From Betaproteobacteria bacterium (lineage in GTDB: Bacteria; Pseudomonadota; Gammaproteobacteria; Burkholderiales; SG8-41): a DNA stretch of 64,000 nucleotides. Each line of letters begins with the position of its first letter. The first letter of the stretch is position 1. A program made the translations under genes and the position numbers. The notes under the pieces were generated by a model, which worked only from the letters and a program-made list of their open reading frames with translations, did not search any database and had not been told where the DNA came from. The DNA lies in the NCBI GenBank assembly GCA_028292435.1, contig JAQGMI010000062.1, forward strand, positions 23,888 through 87,887. Direction: 5' to 3'. This document shows positions 42,358 to 51,413 of this stretch, one piece after another.

Positions 42358-43806
42358 TCAGCGGCTGATGACAGTGTCCGGGAGGTCGAACTTTACCATC
42401 GGCTCGGCTATCACGGACAGGCTGACGATTGTATACCCGACCATGAGCAGCGTCAGCGGGACAGTCGCCAGCGCCGCCTGACGCCGGCTGCCAAACTTCC
42501 GCAGCGCGAGACGATGCGCCAGCCAGATGGAAATCACGTGGCCGAGCACGATGGCGGCGATTGCGATGTACCAGGTCAGGCGCGCGTCGATCAAGCCGAT
42601 GTCCGCGCGAAAATTGGCGGTGCCGAACAGATCCCATTTTTCGCCGAGTGGATCTGAAACCAGCGCAACCAGTTGCTGCGCCTGCACGGCAAAGTTCGCG
42701 AAGTTATGGGCAATGTTGTAGCCGATGGCAATCGGCACGAGCGTGAGCGCGAATAGCCGCGCAATGGTCGCGGCGCGCTGCTCCGGCAAAAGCAGTGAGG
42801 TCACGGCGCAACTCAGCGCGTATGCGCCCGCGAAAATCAGCCAGATGCCGATTAAACCGGCGGCACCCATGCGATAACCGTCTGGATCGACCAGAAATGG
42901 CGCGATGCGTTTCAACCCGATCTGGGTAATCTGCCAGATCTGGCCGCTCATGAGTCCATCGAAAAGCACGGTCGACAGCATCGCGACGACGAAACAAACG
43001 ACAGCAAGAGAGTGCGCAGGCTCATCGATCAGTCCGCGGCCTGGCGGGCGGACGATCAGGCTATTGGATTGGCGATCCGCTGCGAACGGCGCAAAGCGGC
43101 CGAGCGTCGCAAAGTAAACCGCGAAGACGTCCGCATTGCGCTGCCAGATATCGGCGCCGAAGCACACCATGCCGGCGAATGTGAAGGCAGACCACGCGAG
43201 CAGTGCGCACGCGAGCTTGTATGGAACCGCGGCCTGCGGGTAAGCCACTTCAAACCAGCCGACGGCGAGCAGCAGCACCATCGCCGGCCATGCGCCGAGC
43301 GTTTCCGGGTATCGCATGCCGAGCGTGAGTCCGCGCGCGCCGCCGGCGCGCCGCACGATTACATTAAGCGCGTCGTAAACCGTGCGGATCGGATCGAACG
43401 CCGGCCAGACGTTGCCGACCAGCGCGACGATGAGCGAAAGGCCAACCCACCAGACGATCCATACCAGGGTCGGCGTGAGATTCATGAGCGGATCGGCGGT
43501 GCCTTTCAGGCCGGCGAAGATTGCGATCATGAATATCAAAAGTGCGAGCACACGGCAGGTCACGCGCATCGCCGGCATGAACCAGCCAAGCGCGATGCGT
43601 CGCGGCCGGGATTCGTTGGCGTCGCTCGTATGGTCGACGACGATTTGGGCAATCACGAACGAAAGGATGACGACTGCTGCCGCACCCGTCGTGAAGTACG
43701 AGAGCGGCGCGGGCAGATCGTAGCGCTCCTCGAATGCATGTGCCCATGCTTCCAGCGGCGCGCCGGACGATGCGAACACCAGAAAGCAGCGCATGAGAAG
43801 CCGCAT
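42358..43806 (-). CDS. polytopic membrane protein, FedB-like
   Basis: 482 residues with an N-terminal signal-like helix and about ten to twelve further membrane helices. The segment AHAFEERYDLPAPLSYF after the leader is a recognisable start of a family often labelled fenitrothion hydrolase (Fed) in databases, as far as I recall; that label rests on one gene cluster and is not firm proof of function. A long loop near residues 240-270 is polar. GGGAGA lies before the ATG. A cupredoxin-like protein gene is 24 bases upstream, so the two form an operon and probably a complex, possibly metal-related. Confidence 0.75.
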   Translation of the reverse strand: MRLLMRCFLVFASSGAPLEAWAHAFEERYDLPAPLSYFTTGAAAVVILSFVIAQIVVDHTSDANESRPRRIALGWFMPAMRVTCRVLALLIFMIAIFAGLKGTADPLMNLTPTLVWIVWWVGLSLIVALVGNVWPAFDPIRTVYDALNVIVRRAGGARGLTLGMRYPETLGAWPAMVLLLAVGWFEVAYPQAAVPYKLACALLAWSAFTFAGMVCFGADIWQRNADVFAVYFATLGRFAPFAADRQSNSLIVRPPGRGLIDEPAHSLAVVCFVVAMLSTVLFDGLMSGQIWQITQIGLKRIAPFLVDPDGYRMGAAGLIGIWLIFAGAYALSCAVTSLLLPEQRAATIARLFALTLVPIAIGYNIAHNFANFAVQAQQLVALVSDPLGEKWDLFGTANFRADIGLIDARLTWYIAIAAIVLGHVISIWLAHRLALRKFGSRRQAALATVPLTLLMVGYTIVSLSVIAEPMVKFDLPDTVISR

Positions 43807-43830
43807 TGAGGATCTCCCTGAAATGCCGGT

Positions 43831-44217
43831 CTACTTAGGCCGGACTTCGAGTGCCGCAAGCGGCGGGCCGCGATGTTGCGAACCGCCGGCCGCTGGCGAG
43901 TCGCTGCGATGCCATTCGAACGGATAACGGCCGGTCGCATGAGCCGTAAAAGAAAGCTGCGCGATCTGGCCGGGCACGATGCTTATCGCGAGCCGGTAAC
44001 CATGCAGATGCAGTTCGCCCGCCGCATCGCTCGTCAGCTTGAGCGCAACCGCATCGCCTTTCTCGACTTTGAGCACGCGCTGCGCCGCAGGCACGGCGCC
44101 CTGAGCGAGATTGAGCTCGAAAGTTTTCGGCGGCGCGTCGGCTCCGCTTACTGCAGGCGCGCCGAACGCAAGCAGCAAAAGAATGGCGCGGCGGGAATAC
44201 TGGTTTTGCATCGGCAT
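43831..44217 (-). CDS. exported cupredoxin-like protein
   Basis: 128 residues with a leader carrying two arginines (YSRRAILLLLAFGAPAVSG). The mature part looks like a single cupredoxin-type beta-sandwich (FELNLAQG, VEKGDAVALKLTSD, GELHLHGYRL, SFTAHATGRYPFEWH). Two His of HLHGY and one of FEWH could bind copper, but the usual C-x-H-x-M ligand loop is not seen. The last residues are His/Gly/Pro-rich. It directly precedes the polytopic membrane protein gene and would act in the periplasm with it. Confidence 0.75.
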   Translation of the reverse strand: MPMQNQYSRRAILLLLAFGAPAVSGADAPPKTFELNLAQGAVPAAQRVLKVEKGDAVALKLTSDAAGELHLHGYRLAISIVPGQIAQLSFTAHATGRYPFEWHRSDSPAAGGSQHRGPPLAALEVRPK

Positions 44218-44333
44218 GGGGTGCGGTCGCCCGCTGGTTGGATCGCGTGGAATATGCCAGAATCGTTTCCTGAAGCATAGAGCATCTGGACGGGCGTTCG
44301 CCCGTCATCATAAATCGTTCTGGAGGGGGATTC

Positions 44334-45851
44334 ATGCAAGGTCGTCGAAAGTTATCGGGTAGTGCTGCGCCTGCAATTGCATGCGCGCTCATCATCGCGG
44401 CAGGTGCGGCATGCGCGGCTGACCAGCCGTATGTGCATCCGGGCTCGCGCAAGGTCGAAGCGAAAAACATGCGCTTGGTCGGCTACAACGACCTGCAGGC
44501 CCGCAGCGCCTATCAGCCGGTCATTCAGCATCAGGGCGATCGCTACATCGCTTATGTCGGGCATCACGGCGGCACCAGCGAAATTCCGCAGCCTTTAAAT
44601 CCGATCACGAAACAGAAGGAAAACAACGGCACGTCGGTCATCGATGTGACCGATCCGAAACATCCGAAATACCTGACCCACATCCCCGGCGAACCGGGCC
44701 TGGGCGAGCAGGGCGGCGCCCAGATGGTCAGGCTGTGCGATGGCAAAAAATTGCCCAAGGGCGATCCGGCCAAGGTTTACATGCTGCGCACCGGCGGCAC
44801 GAGTGCGCAGGAAGTGTGGGACGTGACTTCGCCCGAACGTCCGGCGCTGATCACGACGGTAGTTGGCGGCCTCAAAGATACGCATAAGAACTGGTGGGAA
44901 TGCGAGACCGGCATCGCGTATCTGATTTCCGACGGCCGCCCGGAAAAATGGCGCACCAAGCGCATGACCAAGATTTACGATCTTTCAGATCCCGCGCATC
45001 CGAAATTCATTCGCAACTTCGCGCTCGTCGGCCAGCAGCCCGGCTCGGCAGGCGAAAATATTCCAGAAGATACGCACGGTCCGATCGTGCTCGGCAACCG
45101 CGTGTATTTCGGTTACGGCACCTTGCTCGGCGGCGTGATTCAGATCGTCGACCGCGACAAATTGCTCAAGGGCAATCCGGCGTCGAGCGATCCGTTTGCG
45201 CCGACGGCTGAAAATCTGTTGTATCCGCAGGTCAGCCGGCTCGACATGTATCCGACCGTCGGTGCCCATACGACATTGCCGATGCTGGGCATGGACGTTC
45301 CCGCGTTCGAAAAATTTCATACCAAGACCGGCGAATTCCGCTCGGGCAAGCCGGCCAAGCGCGATTTCCTGCTCGTGGTCAACGAATCGACGCAGAACGA
45401 ATGTCATGAGGACTATCACATGATGTTCATGGTCGACATCACCGATGAAACCAAGCCATATAACGTATCGAACTTCTCCGTGCCGGAAAAAAGCGGCGAC
45501 TTCTGCGCGCGCGGCGGCCGCTTCGGCACACACTCGTCGAACGAAGACATGGGGCCGATCTATTACAAGAAGCTCGTGTTCATTTCGTGGTTCAACGCGG
45601 GGCTGCGCGTCGTCGACGTCCGCGATCCGTTTACGCCGAAGGAAGTTGCGTATTACATTCCGGCGATCACCAAAAATACCGCCAAACGCTGCGTCAAGGT
45701 CAACGGTGTCGAGAGCTGCAAGATCGCGATCCAGACGAACAACGCGGAAGTCGATGACCGTGGTTACATTTATGCGGTCGATCGTGCGAATACCGGCATG
45801 CACATCCTCGAGCTGACGGGACCCGCCCGGAAAATCGCGAATCTGAAGTAA
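44334..45851 (+). CDS. LVIVD-repeat (beta-propeller) exported protein
   Basis: 505 residues with a signal peptide (about 1-28, AIACALIIAAGAACAADQ). LVIVD-type blades are visible: SVIDVTDPKHPKYLTHIPG, EVWDVTSPERPALITTV, KIYDLSDPAHPKFIRNF, FMVDITDETKPYNVSNF and VVDVRDPFTPKEVAYY. Conserved Cys, His and Asp between blades (TQNECHEDYHM, SGDFCARGGRFGTHSS) may bind metal or form disulfides. Such proteins are periplasmic or surface-attached and mostly uncharacterised. A strong GGAGGGGG site precedes the ATG, and a strong terminator follows. Confidence 0.85.
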   Translation: MQGRRKLSGSAAPAIACALIIAAGAACAADQPYVHPGSRKVEAKNMRLVGYNDLQARSAYQPVIQHQGDRYIAYVGHHGGTSEIPQPLNPITKQKENNGTSVIDVTDPKHPKYLTHIPGEPGLGEQGGAQMVRLCDGKKLPKGDPAKVYMLRTGGTSAQEVWDVTSPERPALITTVVGGLKDTHKNWWECETGIAYLISDGRPEKWRTKRMTKIYDLSDPAHPKFIRNFALVGQQPGSAGENIPEDTHGPIVLGNRVYFGYGTLLGGVIQIVDRDKLLKGNPASSDPFAPTAENLLYPQVSRLDMYPTVGAHTTLPMLGMDVPAFEKFHTKTGEFRSGKPAKRDFLLVVNESTQNECHEDYHMMFMVDITDETKPYNVSNFSVPEKSGDFCARGGRFGTHSSNEDMGPIYYKKLVFISWFNAGLRVVDVRDPFTPKEVAYYIPAITKNTAKRCVKVNGVESCKIAIQTNNAEVDDRGYIYAVDRANTGMHILELTGPARKIANLK

Positions 45852-45866
45852 TCGCGATCGGCAAAG

Positions 45867-45898
45867 AAAAAGGGCGCGATAAAGATCGCGCCCTTTTT
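45867..45898. terminator. strong bidirectional terminator
   Basis: AAAAAGGGCGCGAT, loop AAAG, ATCGCGCCCTTTTT: a fourteen-pair stem with A and T runs on both sides. It separates the convergent LVIVD-repeat gene (stop 45851) and Bug gene 5 (stop 45914) and can terminate both. Confidence 0.93.
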
Positions 45899-45913
45899 TT
45901 GTCCGGCGAAAAC

Positions 45914-46867
45914 CTACTTCAGCAAGCCCATGCGCTTGGCAACTTCGCCATAAGCTTTCATGCGCTCTTTCATGAACGGCTCCATCCGGTCGACGCCGAC
46001 GTTGACGAGCTCGAAACCGCTTTTGAATGCGAGTTCTTTCATTTCAGGGTCGTTGTTGAGCGCTGCCCACAGGTCCGACATGCGCTTGCGTACTTCCGAC
46101 GGAGTCGATTTGGGCATGCCGATGCCGCGATAGGCGCCGTCCACCCAGTCAAATCCGAGTTCCTTGAAGGTCGGCACATCAGGCAGCAGCGGATGGCGTT
46201 TGTCCATCGCGACGGCGAGCGCGCGCACGCGATCCTTGGTATTGACCGCAAACGCTGTATAAGACATCGCGCCGGTTACATGCTGACCGATGACCGCCGG
46301 CGTCAGATCGCCGGTGCCTTTGAACGGCACATAAGTGGTCTGGATACCCGCCAGCAGGTCCAGTTTTTCATGCGCGGCATGATTGGCGCTATTGGTGCCG
46401 GAACCGCCGAGCGTCAACTTGCCGGGCTGGGCTTTCGCCATTTTGACAAGATCGGCGAACGTTTTAATCGGGCTGTCGGTGGAAACGACGATAGCGTCCG
46501 GCGTGAAATGAAACCAGTAAACCGGCGTGATATCTTCGGTCTTGTATTGCACCTGGCCTTCGAGCGGCTGCAGATAGATATGCGGCAGGTTGACGCCGAC
46601 GATATTCAAGCCGTCGTTGGGCAGGCCGTTCATCTGCGACCACATGAGTCCGCCGCCGGCGCCCGGTTTGTACTGCATGACAGTCTCGATGTTCGGACAT
46701 TTTTTCTTGAGCACGAGCTGCTGGTGACGCGCTGAAATATCTGATTCGCCGCCGGCCGGAAAAGCCTGGTAGTAATTGAGGTTCTTGTCGGGGCACGGTT
46801 GCGCGAACGATACGCTGCTCAGTGCCGCGCTCGCGGCGAATGCGAGTGCAATTGCGATTGATTTCAT
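45914..46867 (-). CDS. Bug/TctC-family solute-binding protein 5, divergent
   Basis: 317 residues; GGAGGAAG before the ATG and a clear leader (SIAIALAFAASAALSSVSFAQ). It differs from the other copies: the first loop reads YYQAFPAGGESDISARHQQ, the DNRxGAGG motif is replaced by QYKPGAGGGLMWS, a C-x(n)-C pair (PCPDKN and KKKCPN) may form a disulfide, and VPFKGTGDLTPAVIG replaces VPYKG. The ligand is therefore probably different in type. It stands alone, divergent from the ATP-grasp gene. Confidence 0.9.
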   Translation of the reverse strand: MKSIAIALAFAASAALSSVSFAQPCPDKNLNYYQAFPAGGESDISARHQQLVLKKKCPNIETVMQYKPGAGGGLMWSQMNGLPNDGLNIVGVNLPHIYLQPLEGQVQYKTEDITPVYWFHFTPDAIVVSTDSPIKTFADLVKMAKAQPGKLTLGGSGTNSANHAAHEKLDLLAGIQTTYVPFKGTGDLTPAVIGQHVTGAMSYTAFAVNTKDRVRALAVAMDKRHPLLPDVPTFKELGFDWVDGAYRGIGMPKSTPSEVRKRMSDLWAALNNDPEMKELAFKSGFELVNVGVDRMEPFMKERMKAYGEVAKRMGLLK

Positions 46868-46971
46868 TACTTCCTCCGATTGGAATTATTTTGCGAGCAG
46901 TAACAACGCCGGCACAATATCAGCGCCGCCGCGGGAACGCAACGGCATGCGGGTACGGTTACAATTCGCGC

Positions 46972-47997
46972 ATGGCGCAACGCAAAACAAAAAATAATCG
47001 CTGCGACGTGGCAATACTTGTCGATGCCGAGAATGGCGAGCGCAACCAGCGCGGCCGTTTCGTGTTGGACCGCGCGAGCATGGAAGAACATGTGTTCAAC
47101 GCCTTGCGTGCGCATTATCGAAACATTTCGATCGTGCCGTTCGGCCCGGACATTGCCGCGACGCTCGCGGAATTGAAGACGCTTAAGCCACGCATGATTT
47201 TCAATTTGACCGAATGGGTCGATGGCGATCGCAAGCTCGATCATGCGATCGCGGGCCTGCTCGACATCATGAAGTTCCGGTATACGGGTACCGGCCCGAC
47301 CGGCCTGCAGATCTGCCGCGATAAAGCGCTGTCGACTTATCTTGCGGGGTCGGTCGGTGTCGACGTGCCATGCTCGTTCACGCTGGGGCCTGGCGACCGC
47401 ATCGAGAACCGCGGGCTTGCTTTTCCGCTGATTGTCAAACCGCAGTTCGGCGATGGCTCGGATGAAATCGGCAAGCATTCGCTCGTGAACACATTGCGCG
47501 AATTGCGCGAGCGGGTCAAAGCGATCCGGATGCGGTTGCGCGAACCGGTGTTGTGCGAAGAATTTATTCCGGGGCGCGATATCTATGTCGGCGTCATCGG
47601 CAATGAACCGCGCGTGCTGGCTCCGACTGAAATGGTGATCGGCAGCAAGAAAGCGGCTGCGCCCCGGTTTGCGACTTACCGGCTGAAGAACGACGGCGCC
47701 TATCGCACGAAATGGCGAGTCTGCTATCGGCTCGCCGAACTGCCGCCGCGCGTATTAAGGCAGGTGCGCGACTACGGTGCCAAAGCGTTTCGCGTTCTGA
47801 AGCTGCGCGATTACGCGCGGCTCGATTTCCGCCTTACCGACGAGGGACGGCTTGTCTTTATCGAAGCGAATCCGAATTCGGATCTCACGCCAAACACGCT
47901 CGGCCGCAACCTGTGCTTTGTGGGCGTCGATTACGACAAACTGATTCCCCGCATCGTCGAAACCGCGCACAAGCGCTATCGTTCGCGGCAGCGTTAG
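46972..47997 (+). CDS. ATP-grasp ligase (D-Ala-D-Ala ligase-like)
   Basis: 341 residues from the ATG at 46972; the frame is open to 46822, but the upstream part is an unlikely basic leader. The ATP-grasp layout is clear: YTGTGPTGLQICRDK, LIVKPQFGDGSDEIG (ATP-binding Lys and Gly-rich loop), CEEFIPGRDIYVGVIG and ARLDFRLTDEGRLVFIEANPN (metal-binding E and N). It would join a carboxylate to an amine with ATP. Peptidoglycan Ddl is usually shorter in context with mur genes, none of which are here, so a dipeptide or siderophore-type ligation is possible. It ends one base from the convergent esterase gene. Confidence 0.85.
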   Translation: MAQRKTKNNRCDVAILVDAENGERNQRGRFVLDRASMEEHVFNALRAHYRNISIVPFGPDIAATLAELKTLKPRMIFNLTEWVDGDRKLDHAIAGLLDIMKFRYTGTGPTGLQICRDKALSTYLAGSVGVDVPCSFTLGPGDRIENRGLAFPLIVKPQFGDGSDEIGKHSLVNTLRELRERVKAIRMRLREPVLCEEFIPGRDIYVGVIGNEPRVLAPTEMVIGSKKAAAPRFATYRLKNDGAYRTKWRVCYRLAELPPRVLRQVRDYGAKAFRVLKLRDYARLDFRLTDEGRLVFIEANPNSDLTPNTLGRNLCFVGVDYDKLIPRIVETAHKRYRSRQR

Positions 47998-47998
47998 G

Positions 47999-49186
47999 TC
48001 AGCGGACCGATTTCTCCATCCACTGCTTGAGCACCGCGGCGATCTGCAAGTTGTTTTTCTCGAGCATCATCATGTGGCCGTTGCCGTGGATGCCGACCGA
48101 GGGCAGGCGTGTGAACGTGTGCTTGACGCCGGCGGCGGCGAGAAACTTCGACGTGCAGTGATCGTAGGGCGCATGGTAAGACGCCTCGCTGACGACGATC
48201 AGTATCGGTGTGCGCTTCAAGTTAACCAATTGGCGCGCCGGCGCATCCTGCTGCCAGCAGCGCACGAGCCCGGGACCGTCGGCTTTGTCTTCACGCACCA
48301 TCAATAAATCCTTTGGCTCGCCCGCGGGCGGATCATAAGCAAGCGGCAGGCGCGTAATTCCCCAGGCGCGGCCGAGTGCGGCATCCTTGAACCAGTCGGG
48401 CGCACCGATGACGCTGTTTTCATAGAACGGCGGGCCATTGGGTTCGATGGCGACGACGCCTTTGACGAGGGCGGGGCGGCTATCCGCGATTTCCCAGCCA
48501 AACGGGCCTGATTGCGAATGCGTGAGCAGGATCGCGGGTCCGATCTTGTCGAGCAGTGCGACACCCGCGCTGCGATTCAAATCTTCGAGCGCGGTCAGGT
48601 TCGACATGTCCTCGACCTGCGACGCAAAAAATTGATCGAACGTCGGATCGCCGGCGACCCCTTTGCCGGGCCATTGCGTGTGCATGGCCGCTTGCGGATA
48701 AAGCTTCGCCAGCTCGGGCGCGGTGAATCGTTCGGACATCGCCGTGGCATTCGGCCGTCGCGTCGGGCCATAGGCGTCGGTGAAGTAGCCCGAGCGTGCG
48801 CGTGCGGGCTGATCGACCACGTATACAGCATAGCCCGCGCGCAGGAAGTAATCCGCCCAGCCCGGTCGGCCATCCGGTGTTGCCAGGAAATTGGTGCCGG
48901 TCTGGCCGCCGCCGTGCCACATCACGACCGGATAGCGGTGCTTACGCTGCTGCGGGATCTGGAACTGCACGAACATCTGGCCGGTCATGACCTGACCGTC
49001 CTTCGACTTCGAATACTGGCCCGCGACGAAGAAGTAGCCCTGTTTCGCAATAGTCAGCGGTGCAGTCTTCGCGGCCGGCGCAGCTTTCACGGCCTGCGCT
49101 GCATGTGCGGTGAACGAAACGATCAGAAACGCTGGCAGCGCGAGGCCGCATAGTTTCCACAGCCAATCACGCACGGCTTTGTTCAT
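47999..49186 (-). CDS. exported alpha/beta hydrolase (esterase)
   Basis: 395 residues, with AGGGAGGAG upstream and a signal peptide (LALPAFLIVSFTAHA). Hydrolase features: VMWHGGGQTGTN (oxyanion region), LLTHSQSGPFGWE (nucleophile Ser in SxSG form), IEPNGPPF, and late IVVSEASYHAPYD and GIHGNGHMM with acid and His. An esterase or lipase of periplasmic location is likely; the family is known from many proteobacteria without defined substrates. It precedes asparaginase on the minus strand and the gap to it is 50 bases, so a joint transcript is possible. Confidence 0.85.
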   Translation of the reverse strand: MNKAVRDWLWKLCGLALPAFLIVSFTAHAAQAVKAAPAAKTAPLTIAKQGYFFVAGQYSKSKDGQVMTGQMFVQFQIPQQRKHRYPVVMWHGGGQTGTNFLATPDGRPGWADYFLRAGYAVYVVDQPARARSGYFTDAYGPTRRPNATAMSERFTAPELAKLYPQAAMHTQWPGKGVAGDPTFDQFFASQVEDMSNLTALEDLNRSAGVALLDKIGPAILLTHSQSGPFGWEIADSRPALVKGVVAIEPNGPPFYENSVIGAPDWFKDAALGRAWGITRLPLAYDPPAGEPKDLLMVREDKADGPGLVRCWQQDAPARQLVNLKRTPILIVVSEASYHAPYDHCTSKFLAAAGVKHTFTRLPSVGIHGNGHMMMLEKNNLQIAAVLKQWMEKSVR

Positions 49187-49236
49187 TTGTATCTCCTCCC
49201 TTATTCGATTGCTGTGGATGAGCTCGCAACCGTCGA

Positions 49237-50361
49237 TTAATACTCTCTGAACATCCGGCGGATTTCGGTAAGGTCGCGTGTCCGTGTGAGCGCAAGCATG
49301 AGCAGGACGCGCGCTTTTTGGGGATTCAGATTGTCCGCGGGCACCATATGCTCGGCGTCGTATTCCTTGCGTGGGATCACGCGGCCGTTGCCGGTACGAT
49401 TCGAGCGCACGATCACCGGTCGAGTCTCGAGCGGGCCGAGTGCTTTGATAGCTGCGCGCTCGGGATCGGACATGCCGCCCGCGCCGGTGCCCGCGATCAC
49501 GATGCCGCGCGCGCCACCCGCCGCCATCGCCTTGAATATGTCGACACCCGGTTCTGCATACGCATAAACGATCTCCACTTTCGGCAGAGTCGTCAGCGTA
49601 TTGACGTCGAACTCCGAGCGCGCGGTGTGCCGCTTGGTCGAAGCACGATAAAAAGTAACTTCGTCCGCGTCGACATAGCCGAGATAACCAAGCTCGCCGG
49701 AGCGGAAAGCCTCCACGCGATAGGTGTTGGATTTGGTGACGTCGCGCGCACCGTTAATTTCATCGTTCATCACCACCAGTACGCCTTTGCCGCGTGACAC
49801 CGCCGCGCCCGCGACACGGATGCCGTTCAGCAGATTGAGTGGTCCATCGGCGCTGATTGCCGTCGCCGGACGCTGCGCACCGACCAGTACGACGGGCTTG
49901 TCGCGTTTGACGGTGAGATTGAGGAAATACGCGGTTTCTTCAAGAGTATTGGTGCCGTGCGTGATGACGATGCCCGCCACTTGCGGCTCTTCGCTGTAAA
50001 TCGCGTTAATGCGCGCGGCGAGTTTCAGCCATACGGCCGGATTCATGTTGGTGCTGCCGATGTTGACTATTTGCTCCACGCGCACGCGCGCATAGTTCTT
50101 GATTTCGGGCACCGCGTCGACCAGTTCCGAGCCTGCGATCGAACCGGATTTGTATTCGGTGAGACTGGTCGATGATCCGCCGCGGCCGGCAATCGTGCCG
50201 CCGGTTGACAGTACGACGACCAGCGGCAGTTCCGCTGCGGCGGCCGCTTGCGCCAGGGCAGGCGCGGGGCAGGCAATCATCAATGCGATGACGGCGCATC
50301 GCCGAAGTCCGTGTAGCCAAGCGGGTTGCTGCAGGGTTCTCGTTACGGCTTCACATTCCAT
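49237..50361 (-). CDS. periplasmic type II asparaginase-like amidohydrolase
   Basis: 374 residues from the minus-strand ATG at 50361 (GGGAGG five bases upstream; a longer start at 50406 lacks it). A signal peptide covers about 1-38 (VIALMIACPAPALAQA). First nucleophile T53 is in STGGTIAG, T137 in THGTNTLEETAYFL and the Lys in DVTKSNTY. The usual Asp of the T-K-D triad is N138. The enzyme would hydrolyse asparagine, glutamine or another amide in the periplasm. Bug gene 6 lies 54 bases upstream on the same strand, which suggests uptake of the released acid. Confidence 0.9.
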   Translation of the reverse strand: MECEAVTRTLQQPAWLHGLRRCAVIALMIACPAPALAQAAAAAELPLVVVLSTGGTIAGRGGSSTSLTEYKSGSIAGSELVDAVPEIKNYARVRVEQIVNIGSTNMNPAVWLKLAARINAIYSEEPQVAGIVITHGTNTLEETAYFLNLTVKRDKPVVLVGAQRPATAISADGPLNLLNGIRVAGAAVSRGKGVLVVMNDEINGARDVTKSNTYRVEAFRSGELGYLGYVDADEVTFYRASTKRHTARSEFDVNTLTTLPKVEIVYAYAEPGVDIFKAMAAGGARGIVIAGTGAGGMSDPERAAIKALGPLETRPVIVRSNRTGNGRVIPRKEYDAEHMVPADNLNPQKARVLLMLALTRTRDLTEIRRMFREY

Positions 50362-50415
50362 AGGCCTCCCGTGATGGCAGAAAAATATGAAGTCCGTGTC
50401 GGTCACGGACTTAAC

Positions 50416-51384
50416 TTATTGCGCAGTAATTTTCGCTTCTTTGACGACGCGCGCGAACTTGGTAATTTCGGATTTCAGGTACTCGCCATACTGTTCCGGC
50501 GTGCCGCCGACGATGACGGCGCCGACCGCCGCGCTCTTTTCCTGGATGTCGGGCAGCTTCATGATCGCGTTCAACTCGGTGTTGAGTTTTGCGATGATTT
50601 CTTTCGGCGTGCCGGCGGGCGCGGAGACAGCCGACCACGATGAGTTGTCATAGCCTTTGACGCCGGCTTCGTTGATGCTCGGCAGATCAGGCAGCGCCTG
50701 CATGCGATTCAGGCTGGTGACCGCGAGTGCGCGCACCTGGCCGGACTTGATGAACGGCACGGTCGAGATTGCATTGTTAAACAGCACCTGGATTTGGCCC
50801 GCGATGACATCGGTCAGCGAAGGCGCCGAGCTCTTGTACGGAATATGGACCATCTCGGTTTTAGTCATCAGGCAGAACAGCGCACCGGAAATGTGGCCGA
50901 AACCGCCGACGCCGGATGAGCCGTAATCGAGCTTGCCCGGCTTGGACTTCGCCAGCGCGATAAGGTCTTTGATGTTTTTAACCGGCACCGACGGATGCAC
51001 GACGAGCACGCCGGGCGAAGTCGAAACTTGCATGATCGGCGCGAAATCCTTGACCGGGTCGAACGGCATGTTCTTGTAGAGGCTCGGGTTCACTGCCCAC
51101 GTGCCGACCGTTGCGATTACGATTGTATAGCCGTCGGGCGGCGCTTTCGCCGTCAGTTCGAGGCCGATGTTGCCATTCGCGCCGCCGCGGTTGTCGATGA
51201 TGAATTGCTGGCCGAGCCGCTGGCTGAGTTTCTCGCCGAGCATGCGCCCCTGGATGTCGGTAGGGCCGCCGGCGACGAATGGGACCACAAAGCGCACGGG
51301 TTTGCTTGGGTATTGTTGCGCGGCTGCGACGGTGGTAACCAGCGCCAGCGCGCACGCAGAGCTTAATTGGGAATTAATTTTCAA
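50416..51384 (-). CDS. Bug/TctC-family solute-binding protein 6
   Basis: 322 residues with a TTG start at 51384 (GAGGAG seven bases upstream). An ATG seven bases earlier, out of frame, opens a five-codon reading frame (MKLEN, stop) that overlaps this start. Leader: SACALALVTTVAAAQQ. Family segments: YPSKPVRFVVPFVAGG, DNRGGANGNIG, PPDGYTIVIATVG, PGKLDYGSSGVGG and IPYKSSAPSLTD. It is encoded just upstream of asparaginase, so the ligand may be aspartate, glutamate or a related dicarboxylate, as for BugD/BugE-type proteins; this is inference. Confidence 0.92.
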   Translation of the reverse strand: MKINSQLSSACALALVTTVAAAQQYPSKPVRFVVPFVAGGPTDIQGRMLGEKLSQRLGQQFIIDNRGGANGNIGLELTAKAPPDGYTIVIATVGTWAVNPSLYKNMPFDPVKDFAPIMQVSTSPGVLVVHPSVPVKNIKDLIALAKSKPGKLDYGSSGVGGFGHISGALFCLMTKTEMVHIPYKSSAPSLTDVIAGQIQVLFNNAISTVPFIKSGQVRALAVTSLNRMQALPDLPSINEAGVKGYDNSSWSAVSAPAGTPKEIIAKLNTELNAIMKLPDIQEKSAAVGAVIVGGTPEQYGEYLKSEITKFARVVKEAKITAQ

Positions 51385-51413
51385 GCTTCATCTCCTCGGT
51401 TTTTTATTGGTGG

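Noticed and set aside
43012..43809. Plus-strand frame of 265 codons opposite the polytopic membrane gene
   Set aside because: Very Arg/Glu-rich, explained as complement of hydrophobic codons; the membrane reading has a signal, helices and a good ribosome site.
46822..46971. Longer start for the ATP-grasp ligase
   Set aside because: The added 50 residues are basic, overlap the divergent Bug 5 start region and fit no ATP-grasp N-terminus.
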